A stretch of 64,000 nucleotides of DNA from Ascidia mentula (lineage: Eukaryota; Chordata; Ascidiacea; Phlebobranchia; Ascidiidae): contig OX387203.1 in NCBI GenBank assembly GCA_947561715.1, positions 4,836,001 through 4,900,000 on the forward strand. Direction: 5' to 3'. The first letter of the stretch is position 1. Every line of letters starts with the position of its first letter. Of this stretch, positions 11,881 through 25,721 are shown piece by piece. Both the position numbers and the translations under genes were made by a program. The notes under the pieces were generated by a model. That model was not told the DNA's origin. It saw only the letters and a list, made by a program, of their open reading frames with translations, and made no database searches.

Positions 11881-13410
11881 CTAGGAATTATATTGATTCG
11901 TAAAGACAGATCCGTCGGTCACCGACTTGCAAAGGCTGATTCCTGTAGTCAATTTTTTGACGTTTTCTCTATTAATCTGTTAAGTTCATAATGTAAAATT
12001 CGATTTAAAAATGAGAATTTAATTTTTTTGTCAGTGGGTGTTGTTGCGAAATATAAATGGATGTACAAAGTCGTTGTTTAAATTTGTGATTGCTGATAGT
12101 GAGATTTAGGTTTAAATTTAGGAAAACTGTTGGCAGAAAATCCTTTGGGTGCATTGCCTTGATTTATACCCTGTCACGCCCAACAAAATTATTGTACAGC
12201 TGTGTGAGGAAACATGGCATTAACTCTATGGCATGTTTGGTAATGCGGGGCCCCCTAAAACGCAGGCCCGATTTGGTTAAATCAGTCAGATGTGCCAAGG
12301 GGGGCCAGTGTGTCAAGAGAAAGTCGAGCATGGATGTCAACGTTAGCTTTTAGGTTTCCCTTACTAAGTTTAGTTTCGTAAGGCAGGGTATATTCGTTGA
12401 AGAATTCAATCTAACATAGTGGCTTGCAGTTAATAGATTAGACACTTCTATTGAAAAATTGTGTTTTCTGTTTAAAGGGGAAGACACTTACTGGACGAAA
12501 CACAAATAAATGCGTGAAAAAATAATTAGAAATCTGTTAGCAAGGGTCTATATCCAGTGGGCACTATATATCCTATCGTTTAAACTCTTTAAACCGATAT
12601 TGTCAAGCTGTGAGCCGTTAATTAGTTCTATACGATACTCTTTATTAAGTCCCCACTAGGTCAATCCATACCCAACAGAGAAACCTACTTACGTGGCGCC
12701 ACGAATATGTATTGACCTGTTTACAGAAATGCATCAGGCCCTCGCATGAAATTGACAAACGTTGACAACCAAGACATGCAGTTGAACGCTGTTGTGTTGC
12801 TTATTTTCGAAATTAGTATAGTTTTTTTAAGTTGTCTTGACCCTTATATATAGCGCAAGTCTATAGTCAGGTGTTAATCCTGAAGGTGGTAAGATGAAAC
12901 GATATGTGAAATAATCAGGCATTTGGAACAAATTTAGCTAAGGGATGGACAGCATTTCCACATACGTTGAGGTATAGATTGCAGTTTGTCGTTGCCAGGT
13001 ATATTTGACAACTAACTTATTACTGGCATTCCAACACCATTGTAACTGTTACAGCAGAATATTAAACACACATATTCAAAGCAACGCAACTGCCTACAAC
13101 AAGCCGTTATACCTGAAGGCAACTTGACGTCAACCAGCGGAATAAAGGCAACTGTTTAGTAAGATTTTTTGAAACGATAAGCCAGCACACAATATAGTTA
13201 CTGGCCTTGTCTTAACAAGTTTATTATTCACAAGGCAGTCCTTGTCTTATAAACAGGTATTATTCGTAACAACTTGAACGTTTTTGTAATTTCTAGCATG
13301 GCTTTGAATCAACGTTATACCCGACGCAGAAATGAAACCAGCAATGTTAAAGAAAACTATGCGATAGTCATATTTACATTAGTAACATGCAATTACTTTG
13401 TTGACCGATT
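11881..13410. other. Intergenic stretch before fucosyltransferase A
   Basis: No exon or recognised repeat is visible. A short G/C-rich patch near 12247-12310 has no recognisable motif. Confidence 0.45.
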
Positions 13411-13415
13411 CGAGG

Positions 13416-13424
13416 CATAAATAG
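13416..13424 (+). promoter_or_regulatory. Possible TATA box of fucosyltransferase A
   Basis: GCATAAATA lies about 145 bases before the ATG at 13564. Position and sequence are suggestive only. Confidence 0.3.
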
Positions 13425-13563
13425 TGTATTGGAGACAGCCTGAGTTCCACGCGACCACATAATTTGCACGGTTAAGCTTTTCTTCCCTTAGGGCATCTCG
13501 GAATCTTCTCCATCGCTTTATCGTGTGTTTGTTATTTCGCAGACATCAATGGAATGACTGGAA

Positions 13564-16500
13564 ATGAAGCCGGCCTTCGTTAAATCGCTTTCGTTTCTCG
13601 TTTTGGTTGCCCTTATTACTGTTTCCTTGGTGCAGTTGGACTACGTAAACGTCAATGATTTTAAGGTCGTGAACTTTCAGGGGCTGATTTCTCCACCTCC
13701 GATGGCATCTTCCGCTAGCTGTTACTACAGTCACTTGGTAAATGAGAAATTACAGTAAAGGTGTTATAGGCTTCTTAAATGCGTGTGCAAGGATGGACTA
13801 AAACTTGGGCCATTGAGACATGGCGCAGCATTTATGCATATTAGGCGTAAAAGGGCAGGTAACCTTAGTGCATGAAAAGTTTACGGCAATGCAAAAATTG
13901 TGAGCTACAACAGCAATGTATTTCAAACCGCAAATGACCGTATAACGGCTAAAGCTACTGTAGCAAACTACAGAACTTTGACTCTGCTAAGAGTATAATG
14001 TAAATAAGTGTTGTTTTTTTACTTTAGAATTGTGTCGAAACATTGAGAGAGGCCAAATTGGACGAAGCTTACAAACCTATCCAGGCTGCGCTCAGTAGGG
14101 CGAAGAAAAAGGTGACGTACGTGATCTTGTATGCAGACTGTGTTAAGACGAAATTACACGTGGCTTTGCCTCAATCAAACAATACTTTGGTTGAGTACAT
14201 AACGACACATTTTTGTGGCGAGTGGGGTGTTCTACATGTGCTTGGTTTATTTTATCAACCAAACTTCGGTTATATTACTTTACACACGTTCGCTACGAGA
14301 AAGTGACATGCTGGATACGCATTGCATCCATCCTTTGGGAACGCGTTATCGTGAAAACGTTGTTGTCTCATGATTATACTTACCTTTCTACAATAACAAA
14401 ATGTGCAAAAAACGTGCTGATCAACGACGTTGCGCATACACGCACATAATTGACGTAGTTTCCGCCTGTAGCGTTTTACGTATTCTCCTAGAAAATAGCT
14501 ATTTGGTCATATAATGTATAGACCAAATGTCAATGTACAGCCGTTGCTAGCCTTGGGCTAAGTGCAATTGCCACAAACTACAAACCACAGTTTTGCGTTA
14601 CAGGAACATCGTTGTATGGTATTGGCCCTATTGCAGAGAAATAAATATACAACTGATATGTATGGTATTATGGCCCTATTGCTTATATCACTGATAAACA
14701 ACTGACATATGTTTGATTGCAGATCAATATTGTGGTGTGGTATCCTCCATTTGACATGCCGGAGATTTGGAAATCTACTGACGGCGACGGCTGTGGAAAC
14801 TGCGAACTCACAATGGACAAAAACATGGCTCGTAAAATTCTTGCTGTTATTCAGGATTTAATTGAATTTAGTTGTAGCGGTAGAAATTTCTTAGTTTCAA
14901 AGAAAACAATTTGATGCATTGGTCGCCATTTGATGTTTGTGATGCCTTACGGGCTTGTGTGGGTAAACCCCTGCTGGCCTTTATGTTTAAGACTGGTAGA
15001 AAAACCCAGACATTCACAACATTAACGCCTGCGTTTCTCTAAATATTCTCCACCAATCAGTAAAACCATACTTATTATGGTGAGTGTTACACCATGATTC
15101 GTTTCCTACTGTTTATGTACTAAGTTTGGTACCCACTAGATTAACGGCGACTGCAACGTCACCATAATGTGCATACGTCTACACCGGGCTGGCAAGCCGA
15201 CAATGTCTTCGTAGCATTTACTGTAGCTGCACTAATCGTAACTCTGACATTATGTGTAGGAACTCACAATACCTTATTTTGTCGCAATAATATTAATGCA
15301 ATAGCATGATTGGCAGGATCACCCCACTGCGCAGGTCCTTACTTGGCGATCACAGCTATCGTATAAATCCTCATGATACCCTATTTAAGCAGAGAACTAA
15401 AACATAAAATTGTATCACAGCATGGAAATAAGTTCAAACAACTAAATTCACCAAATAGCTTTGCCAGTAGCTGTTGAAATCTTATCTAACTTGATTTATG
15501 AACTTATAACGTGTATTTTGCAGATCAACGATGCCAACACCAAAGCCGTGGTTTTCCATTTTCAAGAGACTAAACTGGAAACATTGCCCGAAATCCGGTG
15601 AGAAAAAATGCATACTGAAGGAAATTGACTGGAAGTTGATTTTTAATTATTTGTGTTTAGCATTATGTTTATCCCTCATCACAAAAAATTATGTATGAGC
15701 GACATAAACAAAAAGTAGGAAAACGCAAAATTATATTCTGGATACAGCGTTGATTTTCGTTTGAGCAAATTGTTATTTAAGGAAAACCTAATTAAGGAAA
15801 ACTTTTCCAAGACGCCCCGCCCGAGGCTAAATACATGTTGTTTACTTGGTTTACGATCTATATGCTCGCAAGTGATTCCAAAGATGAATATCAAAGCTCA
15901 TATGTCGCTGTGTAACTGAACATTGCTGAATGTACTGGTTCACTTCTGCGAAACATAATAACAGCGGCACTCTCCGTAAAGGCATACTAAATTGTGAAGA
16001 AGTAAATTTAAAAAGCAAATTTAGGCAAATTTACGTACTCATGTCAAATGCAAATGGTCCTATAGACCTTGCTTTCATTGTGAGCGAAGGTCAAGTAGTA
16101 TACGTAAAATTACTAAATGTGCCGTATCAGTCTTTAAATGTCTACGAACTGAATTCTCTTGGTTTGTAACTCTTCTAAGAAGACTGACTTTTGCATCGAA
16201 AAAAGGAAACGCGTAACATGAGTAGGTTCTGAAACAACATGTACCCTCATAAAAAGGGGTTGGAAATGATGCCGCAATTCCAACATAATTTAAGAATGTA
16301 CAATGTGTCAGGACATTCTAAATAAATACATATCAGGCGCAGGCGTTCCTACATAGATATATTGCGAACATCTGTATATTTATTAGGTTCGTTAAAACGT
16401 ACGCGGTTTGCGAGTTAAAGCACCTATACAATATGGTTGCATTAAGATTGTCCCAAGATGTATAAAAAAATGAAAACAACGCAAGAATAATGAACAGTTT

Positions 16501-17584
16501 GCCGAATTTCAAAGTGGTAATTTCAGCCATTTTGTTTTTCAGAAACCTTAGTCATTATTGGGTGTGGTGGGCCCGGGAAGGACCCATATCGTCGTACTAC
16601 CTCAGAAACAAATTCCTCACCAATTTTAATGCTGTATTTAACCTTACAATGACATACAGGTACCAAATAAATCTTTGTGCTGTTTGATTCTTCTATTCAC
16701 AATACAGGTGTTTGAATATACCTATGTATATTCACCGTATGTAAAAGACATGGTGTGTTTATACACATGGTTTTTGCCGTGCATATCCGTTGCCTGTACG
16801 ATTAAGATCCAGTTTATAGCTAACCGGTTTAATGTTTAATGCTTGTAGATCTCATTCAGATATTTATTATCCCGACGGCTCGGCAGGTGAAGTTCACCAA
16901 TCTCACAAGCTCCCAATAACTGAAAAGCAACTGGATGATTTGATCAAAAAGAAAACCGATCTTAGTCTATTTGTTGCGGCGAACTGCGACTGGACGAAGG
17001 GTGCTATAGCACGTTTAAATCTTGTTAACGAACTAGTTAGATTGGGACTCCAGTTTAAAGGGGGCGGGCCTTGCTTCAAACAACGTGGCATCAAAGACTA
17101 CGAAAATCACAAGTACAAGTTTTATTTAGCTTTCGAGAACAGTTGGTTGTGCAAGGAATACATCACGGAAAAGTTTTGGGACAACGCTCTCGGCAATGGC
17201 ACAGTCCCTGTAGTAGTTGGACCGACCAAGGCCGACTACGAAAAAATAGCACCGCCTAATTCGTTCATCTACGCTCACGACTACACTCCTGTAGAACTGG
17301 TAAATTATCTTCAGTACTTGGACAAGAATGTGACAGCGTATAAAGAGTATCTGCGATGGATGACGATGCCTCAAGAAAAGATGCCCAACTATCGAAGGAG
17401 AACTCGTTGGTGTCAACTATGTAGAGTACTTCACGGTATTAACGTGGACAATCTTTACAATCCAGATTATGAGCAGCGTTATTCAGATATTCCTTTGTAC
17501 GGTGAAACGAAGAGACCACGAGTTGTTCCCTCTATAAGAGACATGTATTATGGCAACGAAAACGCCGAATGTTTGGCCCATTAG
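13564..17584 (+). CDS. Alpha-1,3-fucosyltransferase-like protein A (GT10)
   Basis: Six exons: 13564-13737, 14028-14111, 14723-14827, 15524-15597, 16543-16659 and 16849-17584, giving 429 residues. It should be a type II Golgi enzyme moving fucose from GDP-fucose to a glycan. Residues 1-25 hold a short cytosolic end and the signal anchor SLSFLVLVALITVSLVQL. A stem of about 60 residues follows. Exon 3 begins the catalytic domain (INIVVWYPPF, CGNCELTMDKNM). Exon 5 carries WVWWAREGPISSYY. Exon 6 carries the GT10 nucleotide-binding motif FYLAFENSWLCKEYITEKFW and PVVVGPTKADYEK. The exon plan matches genes B, C and D. Odd point: exon 3 should end at 14827 by homology and phase, but the next bases are GCTCGT, not GT. 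Either a poor GC donor is used or splicing is impaired; read-through would hit a stop at 14912-14914. Confidence 0.8.
15310..15361. repeat. Dispersed repeat copy (partner at 4070-4123)
   Basis: This intron 3 segment of fucosyltransferase A matches part of intron 1 of ShKT gene 1 over about 50 bases, with a few changes and one short gap. Confidence 0.7.
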
Positions 17585-18671
17585 ACAAACTTGATCCTTT
17601 AGAATGGATTTTGTAGTCTGATATCTTCCTCCTATATAACAGAAGCTTATTGGTTTGCTTTAGACTAGTGCAATGTAAACACACCAATTAGTTTATTGGG
17701 ATATCGTTAAGGTATGCTCTATTTGCTGTAGACATTATTCGGTGTTTATGGGTACATGGACTTATTTTGTGTGATTTTGTGCAGTATTTCGTGTTGTTGT
17801 TTTATGTTTGAAATAGGATTGTCTCGTCGTTCGGATTTTAATAGCCAAGGCGTATACCGATCCAGCAAATGGTTTTGGCTCCAAACCCTTAACATTTTTG
17901 TGTACATTTGTACAAAAACAAGGAATCACGTTGAAACTCAAGTGCAAACAGCGGATAATCCGCATAAGATTTTCGCTTTGTAGTGACTTTTGAATCCATA
18001 GTTTTCCAATCTTCGTGTGCGCTTCACGTAAATAAAAAATAGGTAAAGAAATGAGTTGCTTTTGCTGATTCTGAACCCTTTGTTTTACATTACGCGTTTT
18101 AATGCAATCATACCGATATACTACAGGCAAATAGTACCCATCCACTGTTCTTGCTAATCGAAGTTATTGTAGGAACCTATAGCGATCACTGCAGGGTCGT
18201 ATTACATTTAAAAATACCACTTAAGGGTTGTAAGCGACAATATTATTATGTACTTTTAACTATTCAAACACTGCATAGGTTGTGGTAGTTGACAAACAAA
18301 TTAATTCACCAATCTGATTGCTTCCTTGATTAGTCATTGATATAAGTCACTCAATGTAAAACATTGTAGCACATAATTACTCAGGCATAGCGTTTCCTTA
18401 GTCACGTGATTACAAGCTGGATACGGTTACACGAGAACAAAGCTGATCCCTTCCAGCAAAGTAAAAAAAATCCAGTCAACAACCCCTTGTTTTACAAAAC
18501 GGGTCTTATCGCTGATGCGTTTTGTTTTATTTGGTGTAAATTTTAGGAATTAACGTGCATTTTAACCCCTAGTGAAAATAAGAACCAAAATAAATGCAGG
18601 AAATTGGATGAAAAGTCACTTCGGCCAAGCATCGCTGGATAGAATTAGGAGAATTCGGAAAAGTTGAAATG
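17585..18671. other. Intergenic stretch after fucosyltransferase A
   Basis: It holds the presumed 3' UTR of gene A, then sequence with no supported exon. AATAAA-like sites occur near 18030. Confidence 0.45.
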
Positions 18672-21600
18672 AAACTATACATCATTCGATAATCTTCATT
18701 CAATGCGAGAAACAGTTAAAGTGTAATACAGATCTAACAATAGCATTGCGGCAGGAGGTTGGTTTCCAGCAATAGCTCAGCAGGACTGGTTCAAAAATAA
18801 CACCGCTCTCATGCAGCGCGGTAAGCAACACTACCAGTGGTCGTTTGAAACCCATCAGTGGACAATGGGCCGATTTCCCGGCGCCTCTCTGGGATGAAAA
18901 AGCCCTAAACCGTTTGTCATCAGGTTTCATACATTTGTTTGGCTGATAAAAAGGGTTGCTGCTACATTCAGGTATACAAAGGTATTTCAGTCCTGCAGAA
19001 ACCAGCGTTAGGAGCCGTTATACCCAATTACCGGGTTTTGCTTTGTTATGTTTCTGTATTACGTATTCCAATAGGCGCGTAACTATATATCCACGTTTAT
19101 TTATTGCCATAAGAAATCCATAGACCACAGCCCACTGACTGGCATTCTGATATTTTCGCACGCAATGCGGAAATGATCGCCTGTGCAAGACGAAGATCTT
19201 GCCATTGCATATACACTGCACTGCAGCCCTTAGCTCAAGTCGAAAGTACGTCATGCGCGGTTGCAAGTAAGCATTTTCCAGGGAAACTGTCCCAGACAGA
19301 GCATAGAGGTTTGGAAGTAAGGACATGAAAGTGTATTTACTCAATGAATGTAAGAACGAACCTGTTTTGTGTCGTCAAATAGGCACAACAACTAACGGCA
19401 GTACATTGCTGTATATGTTCATATTCCAGCAATTGCTTACCTCTGTTGCAAGACGTTGAATTGCGTGTTAAGGAAGTTGTTTCGATATGTAGTGCAGGCG
19501 GTCACGATATGTGAAGTGATGTGTACGCTCTGTTTTTCTAAACGCTTTAATGTGCTTTGGTGTTGTAGACTCAGTGGAATTAAAACTACAACTCTCAGTA
19601 GTAATTTTCCAAATATTTAAGTGCGTCGCTTGCCTAAGAAGACAACAGATGAAGATTAGGTACATTGTGCTGCTCTTTCTCTCCGTGTTTTGTTTGCTTG
19701 GTGGGGTCCTGCTAGTGGAATATACCTACATAAATCGGGGCAAAGTGCATTTTCAGCGACTGGCCGTGCTAAGTAACATGGTCAACGGCGAAGAAGATGA
19801 CACAGTATCAAGGAAAGCTTCGCAAAATGTGAGACTGCTTTTTCTATTTGTTTACTTGGTGTAGTTGTGACAAACAAATTGTAGTTGGATTAAGTTCAAA
19901 ATCATTTATAAATAACCGCGGTGTAATGGTACAGCCTGTTCGTTTTGGGTAGCACGGATCGGCAGATTGCGGTTTATTTTGCTATAGACTTTGGCCCATG
20001 TAAAACGATTGCATATTAATAGTTACATTTGAATATCCTAACAGTCTGTTCTGTTCACTAGAACAGCCACAATGCGCTTGGAGCCTATGAACCGCTTCAA
20101 TCAGCACTGAACAACTCTACACAAAAAGTAAGTGTAGTATTAAGTATTCTGGCAGTTAATAAGTTCGAAGAACTTAAATTACAATGGATTATTATGTTGG
20201 AAAATGCGTGGCAGGGCAAAAGATTAAACAGATGAAGCAACAGCAGCAACTTTCGTCTGTCAAAGTATTTTTGAATGATGTACTGATTGCGGCACGATTT
20301 TGGATGCATCCTGTTTTAAATGCCTAGCGCAAGCACGAATTTTGTACCAAACAAATTTGCAGTAATTATTCGGTTGTCAGCATACAATATTTATGATAAG
20401 GGAGGTTATCGGCACAAGAAAGTCTGGTAAAAAGGTTACGATTGTTTTGTAAACCATAGAAGCACTAAACGACCCAGAAATATTGCATTTAAATCTGCAT
20501 TTTCTCAACTTGTGTTGCACTTGGCAACAGACAGATTATCAATCAAACGTGTCACGTACAACTGTTGCTTAGTGTTTAAATCGTCTGCAGTGTGTGTCAA
20601 GCGAAAGTAAAAGGGAACTTCAACCCATTGCCAACAAGTAATACCTTGCCTATTAAACCCATTTAATGACCCTGTCCCATACGCTGTTATAATTTACGAA
20701 GATTGATTAGCGTTTTCGTGACCCTGGCGTTGTTTTACATAATACACATTGTACTTATAGCCCTTTGCATTAAAAATCGTCTGGAAAACTATTCCCCACA
20801 TTCGAGGCAAGCGCACGCGTGCTTGGTACTAGGGGTTTAGTATGACGTCAGAAAATTGAACCATGTTAATTAACGTGTGTTTGATTGCAGATCAATATTG
20901 TGGTGTGGTATCCTCCATTCAACATGCCGGAGATTTGGAAATCTACTGACGGCGACGGCTGTGGAAACTGCGAACTCACAATGGACAAAAACATGGTAAC
21001 TTTTGTAAGCTACCCAGAGTTACAATCAGTCGAGACCGAAACTTAAGTACGCTACGTTTGAATGGGCAATGCATTGAAATAGTGATTGAATACGCAAGTG
21101 CGCAAGTGGATAATAATCATAATTGTTGTACCCCTTATGCGAAATTTGCAAAAAACTCCAAAATCGTCCTGTACTTCTACGTGGGCTGACCGGTCTTCAC
21201 GTCTTGATATAAACGTCTTGCTTATTTTCAATATGCGGTCATTATAACGATATCATTTTACCACGTAGCTGTGCCCACAAATAATACCACAAAGATTATT
21301 ACTTTTATGAGAAAATAAGGGACGGGACGTATATTTTTTGTAGATCAACAGTTCAAGCACAAACGCAGTGGTGTATCATTTTCAGGAGGTTGACCCCAAA
21401 ACTATGCCGAGCACAAGGTATGATATACAAAAATCTTAAGCGTTGACTGTGCTGTACACGGAAGCGGGAAGCAGAACCACTATTAATTCTTCGTCATTAC
21501 AATGGTCTATTGAACTTTTGACATGTTTACATTATGCACGTTGAAGACCTGATTTCTAGGGTCTTGTACAACGTTGTAACAAACAGTAAAAACGAGGCAC

Positions 21601-24088
21601 ACAGTAAAAAACAAATTCCGAAGATAGTTATAGTGCAGAAGCACAGCACGATTAAAACTATGCGTTTTGGGAAAAACTGAGATGCACTTTCTCATAAAAA
21701 AAAAACATTTACCCCTCGTCGTTGACAATATAAATTGAAACCATGTCTATTAACTTAACCTCAGGATTAATACGTAGTTTATCTAGAAACCTGAGTCAAT
21801 ATTGGGTATGGTGGGCAAGGGAAGGTCCGATATCTTCCTATTATCTGAGAGGAAAACGATTCACGGACGTTAACAACGTCTTCAACCTAACCATGTCCTA
21901 CAGGTAAGCACTGTTTCAACTAACACAACTCAATAGAAAGCATGTGGCTCTTAAGACTGTTCTTATCACTCCGACCAATGTATTGAGTCAAATACTGTTT
22001 GACTTGGTGGTATCAACATATTGATAGGCTTGTTTTGGGGCAGAATACGTGAAATTTTAGTGATTATTAGTTCCAGGCTATGCTTTCTGTGTATAACCAT
22101 TTCTGATATAAGACATGAATATTTGCTTATGTTTTATGTTCTCATCAATATTGCGTAGATCCCATTCTGACATTTACTATCCTGACGGTTCGGCAGGGGA
22201 GCTCTACAAATCTCACAATCTACCGATAACTGAAACACAGTTGGACGAGTTAATCAACAACAAAACAGGCCTTGCTCTGTTCGTTGCGACAAACTGCGAC
22301 TGGACAAGGGGTGCAGTTACCCGCCTCAATTTTGTAAAGACACTCATTGCAAAAGGTCTCAAGGTCGACACTGGCGGAGCGTGTTTTCAGCGAAAGTTAC
22401 AAAACTTCCAAAACCATAATTACAAGTTTTATTTGGCTTTCGAGAACAGTTGGTTGTGCAAAGAATATATCACGGAAAAGTTTTGGGACAACGCCTTGGG
22501 TAATGGCACAGTCCCTGTTGTAATTGGACCGACCAAGGCCGACTACGAAAAAGTAGCACCGCCTAATTCGTTCATCTACGCTCAAGACTATACACCAACA
22601 GACTTGATACAGTATTTACAGTACTTGGACAAGAATGTGACTGCGTATAAAGAGTATCTGCGATGGATGACGATGCCTCAAGAAAAGATGCCCAACTATC
22701 GAAGGAGAACTCGTTGGTGTCAACTATGTAGAGTACTTCACGGTATTAACGTGGACAATCTTTACAATCCAGATTATGAGGAGCGTTATTCAGATATTCC
22801 TTTGTACGGTGAAGCGAAGAAGCCGCGAGTTGTTCCGTCTATAAGAGACATGTATTACGGCAACGAATATGCCGAATGCTTGGCACATTAGAAAATTTAC
22901 GATGTTATAAAATTTTTAGGTGGTTCGACAGTTTACCACAAACCTCATAGGGACCAATACCACAATCCTCAAAACTTAAGGCACGAATTTATTACACGTT
23001 GGATTCATATTCAACATCAGAATCTTTCATGATGTGAGGGCAGTTCTTTAAGAAAACTACATACGTGGCAATATGGCTAACCACTAATATGGTACACTGT
23101 GGATGTACGCCGTCAGTGTAGGCACAGGGAATTGTATCTACTATGAAACGGCTTTTTGAATCATGCGGTATATGTAATGTTCCTTCGTTTTGAGACATGG
23201 TATTTTGGTCGTTCAGTCGCGCAGCGTAATGTTACGTCTTCTATTGTATTGTACACTGTAACGCGATAGCCACAAACTTTCTTCCTAATTCTTTTCAACG
23301 CAAGGACTGCTGTGTTTGAAAAACCGTTGGCTCGACCACAAAACAGTTTTATTTCTGTTTTTAAATGTCGTACTGACGTGGACCAAGTATTTCCGACACG
23401 TGTTACTCAGTAATTTGTTTCAAACTTAATCATTTTTCTCTTCACAGTCTAAGGTACTTTTGCATCGAAAACATTGTCTCAAGGAAATCATGCGTTTACG
23501 TTTAAATGTGATGTAATATTGTTAAAAGTTGTGGTGAGAGTGATCTGAAACGTCTTTCCGCCAAGAATTCAATTTAGCGTGGCCCAAATAGTTATGAGAA
23601 GCCTAATTTATTGAAGACAATAGTTTATCGTGTAAAGTCAATCGTTCCAGTAAGATTCACTTTCACCACTGATGAAAGGGCTTTCAACTGTAATTTTGGG
23701 ACGATAACAAAAGCTTTATGGTGGCTATTGTTGTACTGTAACATTGCGGTTGCATTTGAGATGTACCTTTCCGTAGTAAAAAAAAAAATCTTGCACTTTT
23801 TTGTTTCTAAAGGACGTGCAGTTTATACGTTGGTGTTACTATGAGCAACTGTCAAACTATCCAGAATTTCTTGCACAAGGCCGAGGCAAATGATATCATG
23901 CATTCTTAATTCAATATTAAATTTTGCAAAAAATTTTCAACTTTGTCAAATTTGCAAAACAATTTGTATACATTTTTGTGACAGCGCTTTCCTTAAAAAG
24001 GCGTACACTAGATGACGACAAAGCGCTCGCGTTCAAGACAAAAGCGGGGCGAACCACATTGTTTTCAAATCGGCCAATTTTCATCACC
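18672..24088. repeat. Segmental duplication, copy 1 (partner 54839-60489, same orientation)
   Basis: Similarity begins at ACTATACATCA and ends at TTTCAAATCGGCCAATTTTCATC in both copies. The block contains a complete fucosyltransferase gene with its upstream and downstream DNA. Copy 1 has about 300 bases near 23600-23900 and about 130 near 20300-20440 that copy 2 lacks. Copy 2 has an inserted hAT-like element in intron 2. Confidence 0.88.
19649..22891 (+). CDS. Alpha-1,3-fucosyltransferase-like protein B (GT10)
   Basis: Six exons: 19649-19828, 20062-20127, 20891-20995, 21344-21417, 21787-21903 and 22159-22891, 1275 bases and 424 residues. Phases are 0, 0, 0, 2 and 2, with GT-AG throughout. 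Residues 5-23 form the signal anchor (YIVLLFLSVFCLL...), then a stem with an NNST glycosylation site. Catalytic segments: INIVVWYPPF and CGNCELTMDKNM (exon 3), YWVWWAREGPISSYY (exon 5), and the GDP-fucose motif FYLAFENSWLCKEYITEKFW at about residues 271-290, followed by PVVIGPTKADYEK. The exon 5 acceptor is TCTAG at 21786, not the nearer-looking CTCAG upstream, because the latter would run into a stop. Length is typical of GT10 enzymes. Gene D is its recent duplicate; A and C are older relatives. Which glycan it fucosylates cannot be told from sequence. Confidence 0.92.
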
Positions 24089-24810
24089 CTCGACCGTTTT
24101 AGGGGTTAATGTATGGCCCCTTGTTATCTTTGTCTGTTGATAAAGCTAAATAGACAATCACCAGGAAACAGATAATTTACAGGTCATGCTGCGTTGCCAA
24201 TGTGATTTAGTCCTCAAATAAAACGTCCCGATGCGTTCGAAAGCTAAAAACGCATGGAAATTTTAATAGCCGATGTAAAAGTTAGCCTTTTCTACCACTT
24301 ACAGTGTCTGAGAAACCATGCAAAAGTTTCATATGGAACTACCCATAGTTTGGTACCACCTGGGTTGCAATGTAGCTGACGGTTGTACAAACACTTTTCG
24401 CAACAAAACCTGTTGTTACAAATGTATGGGTAATAGACATAAAGGTAATTTTGCCAAGTGAATATAAGCAAATAAACCAAAGATAATAATCTCACCATAC
24501 ACGTAAAAGACTAGGCGAAAAAAAACATTACCACTGATAGACGCACAAGAGCCACGATAAGTATTTCATCTTGGATAATGTTACATTAAACCAAAAACAT
24601 TGCCATAATGTGATGGCGAAAAGCAAGTTTTCAGTTAATAATTGAAATAACGTCTTAACCAAGATGTTAAACTTTCGAACGATAGACACAGAGAAACCGC
24701 TATCTGTGATTTTGTTGCAGAGTTTGTCACAGAAGTCAAAAACATAAGCAACACGTAACGTTTTCGGCTAATTTGATGCAATAACGCCACATATGTAAGT
24801 CCAAAACCGG
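22892..24810. other. Intergenic stretch after fucosyltransferase B
   Basis: Up to about 24088 this is duplicated DNA shared with the region after gene D. From there to 24810 it is single-copy in the window and ends at the LTR element. No supported exon. Confidence 0.5.
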
Positions 24811-25721
24811 TGTTACGCTTCTTAAATAAACGCTTTCCTAGGTCCTCAGGACGCTGCATTAACGGCTAACCACAAGCCTGTTCCAGTACAACGGTTAAAC
24901 AATTCAATTCAATCTTGTTCATAAAAACTTTAAAAATACCACAGACGAATGACAATCTGCCAAAAACGGTCTGTCTCGCGATTTTCTCTTAAGAGTCCCG
25001 TGTTAGCCCGGTTTATCTTTTGTCTCCCCCGTCATTGGCCCAACCGTGTCACGTGAGAGGAAGGGAGCTAGCGCTGCGATATAAAATCAACGTGCGGTGA
25101 CTGGTGCGTTCGAGACACTTAGTAAATAAAAATATGCTTGGTTGTGCACTGCTTTTATAAGAGACTGACTGTTAAACCACTTTATTGGCACGAGCTTTCG
25201 CGAGATTGATCTCGCTTCATCAGGTGCAGCAAATGACGTGTCAAATAAAATGCGGTTACAGCGCTAAAAACAAGGAAGAAAAAAGAAAAAACGCACGAAG
25301 AGGTGATAATTGTTGGTCACTGAGTGCCCGTGGCATCTTGGTGCGTATAATGGCTCATAAAGCCCCAGTCTCTATTGAGACCGTGGTTGATGGAGTCAAA
25401 TTTTTGGATGAGGCGTTGTTCTGCCGTCTCTCTCGCTAGTCTCGTTCTTCTTATAACCTTCTGTAGCACCATGACCCTCAAGTGCCAATAAAGTTGTTTA
25501 ACAGTCAGTCTCTTATAAAAGCAGTGCACAAGCAAGCATATAGTCATAGTCAGAGACAGACACGACAAACTGAAGAAATTAAATAAAAATATAAATCAAC
25601 ACAAAACATTTAAATGAACAGGTGGAAGGTGAAATAACAAAAGGTGAAAAAGAACGTGGCGCAAAAAAATACTTGATAAAACAAAGCGTGCAACTTGAAA
25701 ATGAAACGGAACAAGTGGGCA
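24811..25721 (-). repeat. LTR at the 3' end of the gypsy element, interrupted
   Basis: It starts TGTTACGCTTCTTAAATAAA and matches 29950-30402, but is split by an insertion of about 457 bases between two copies of AAATAAAAATAT (25124 and 25581). Confidence 0.85.
25132..25541. mobile_element. Foldback (MITE-like) element inside an LTR
   Basis: Inverted arms of about 60 bases, beginning ATATGCTTG and containing TTATAAGAGACTGACTG, face each other at 25132-25192 and 25481-25541. No coding capacity is seen between them. It sits inside one gypsy LTR and is absent from the other, so it arrived after the LTR element. Confidence 0.8.

Noticed and set aside
17126-17416. Minus-strand open frames opposite the last fucosyltransferase exon (also at 41282-41656 on + for gene C)
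   Set aside because: They recur wherever that exon occurs and are shadows of its conserved coding strand.
21763-21786. CTCAG at 21769 as acceptor of fucosyltransferase B exon 5
   Set aside because: The frame from it meets a stop at once; TCTAG at 21786 keeps frame and matches genes A, C and D.
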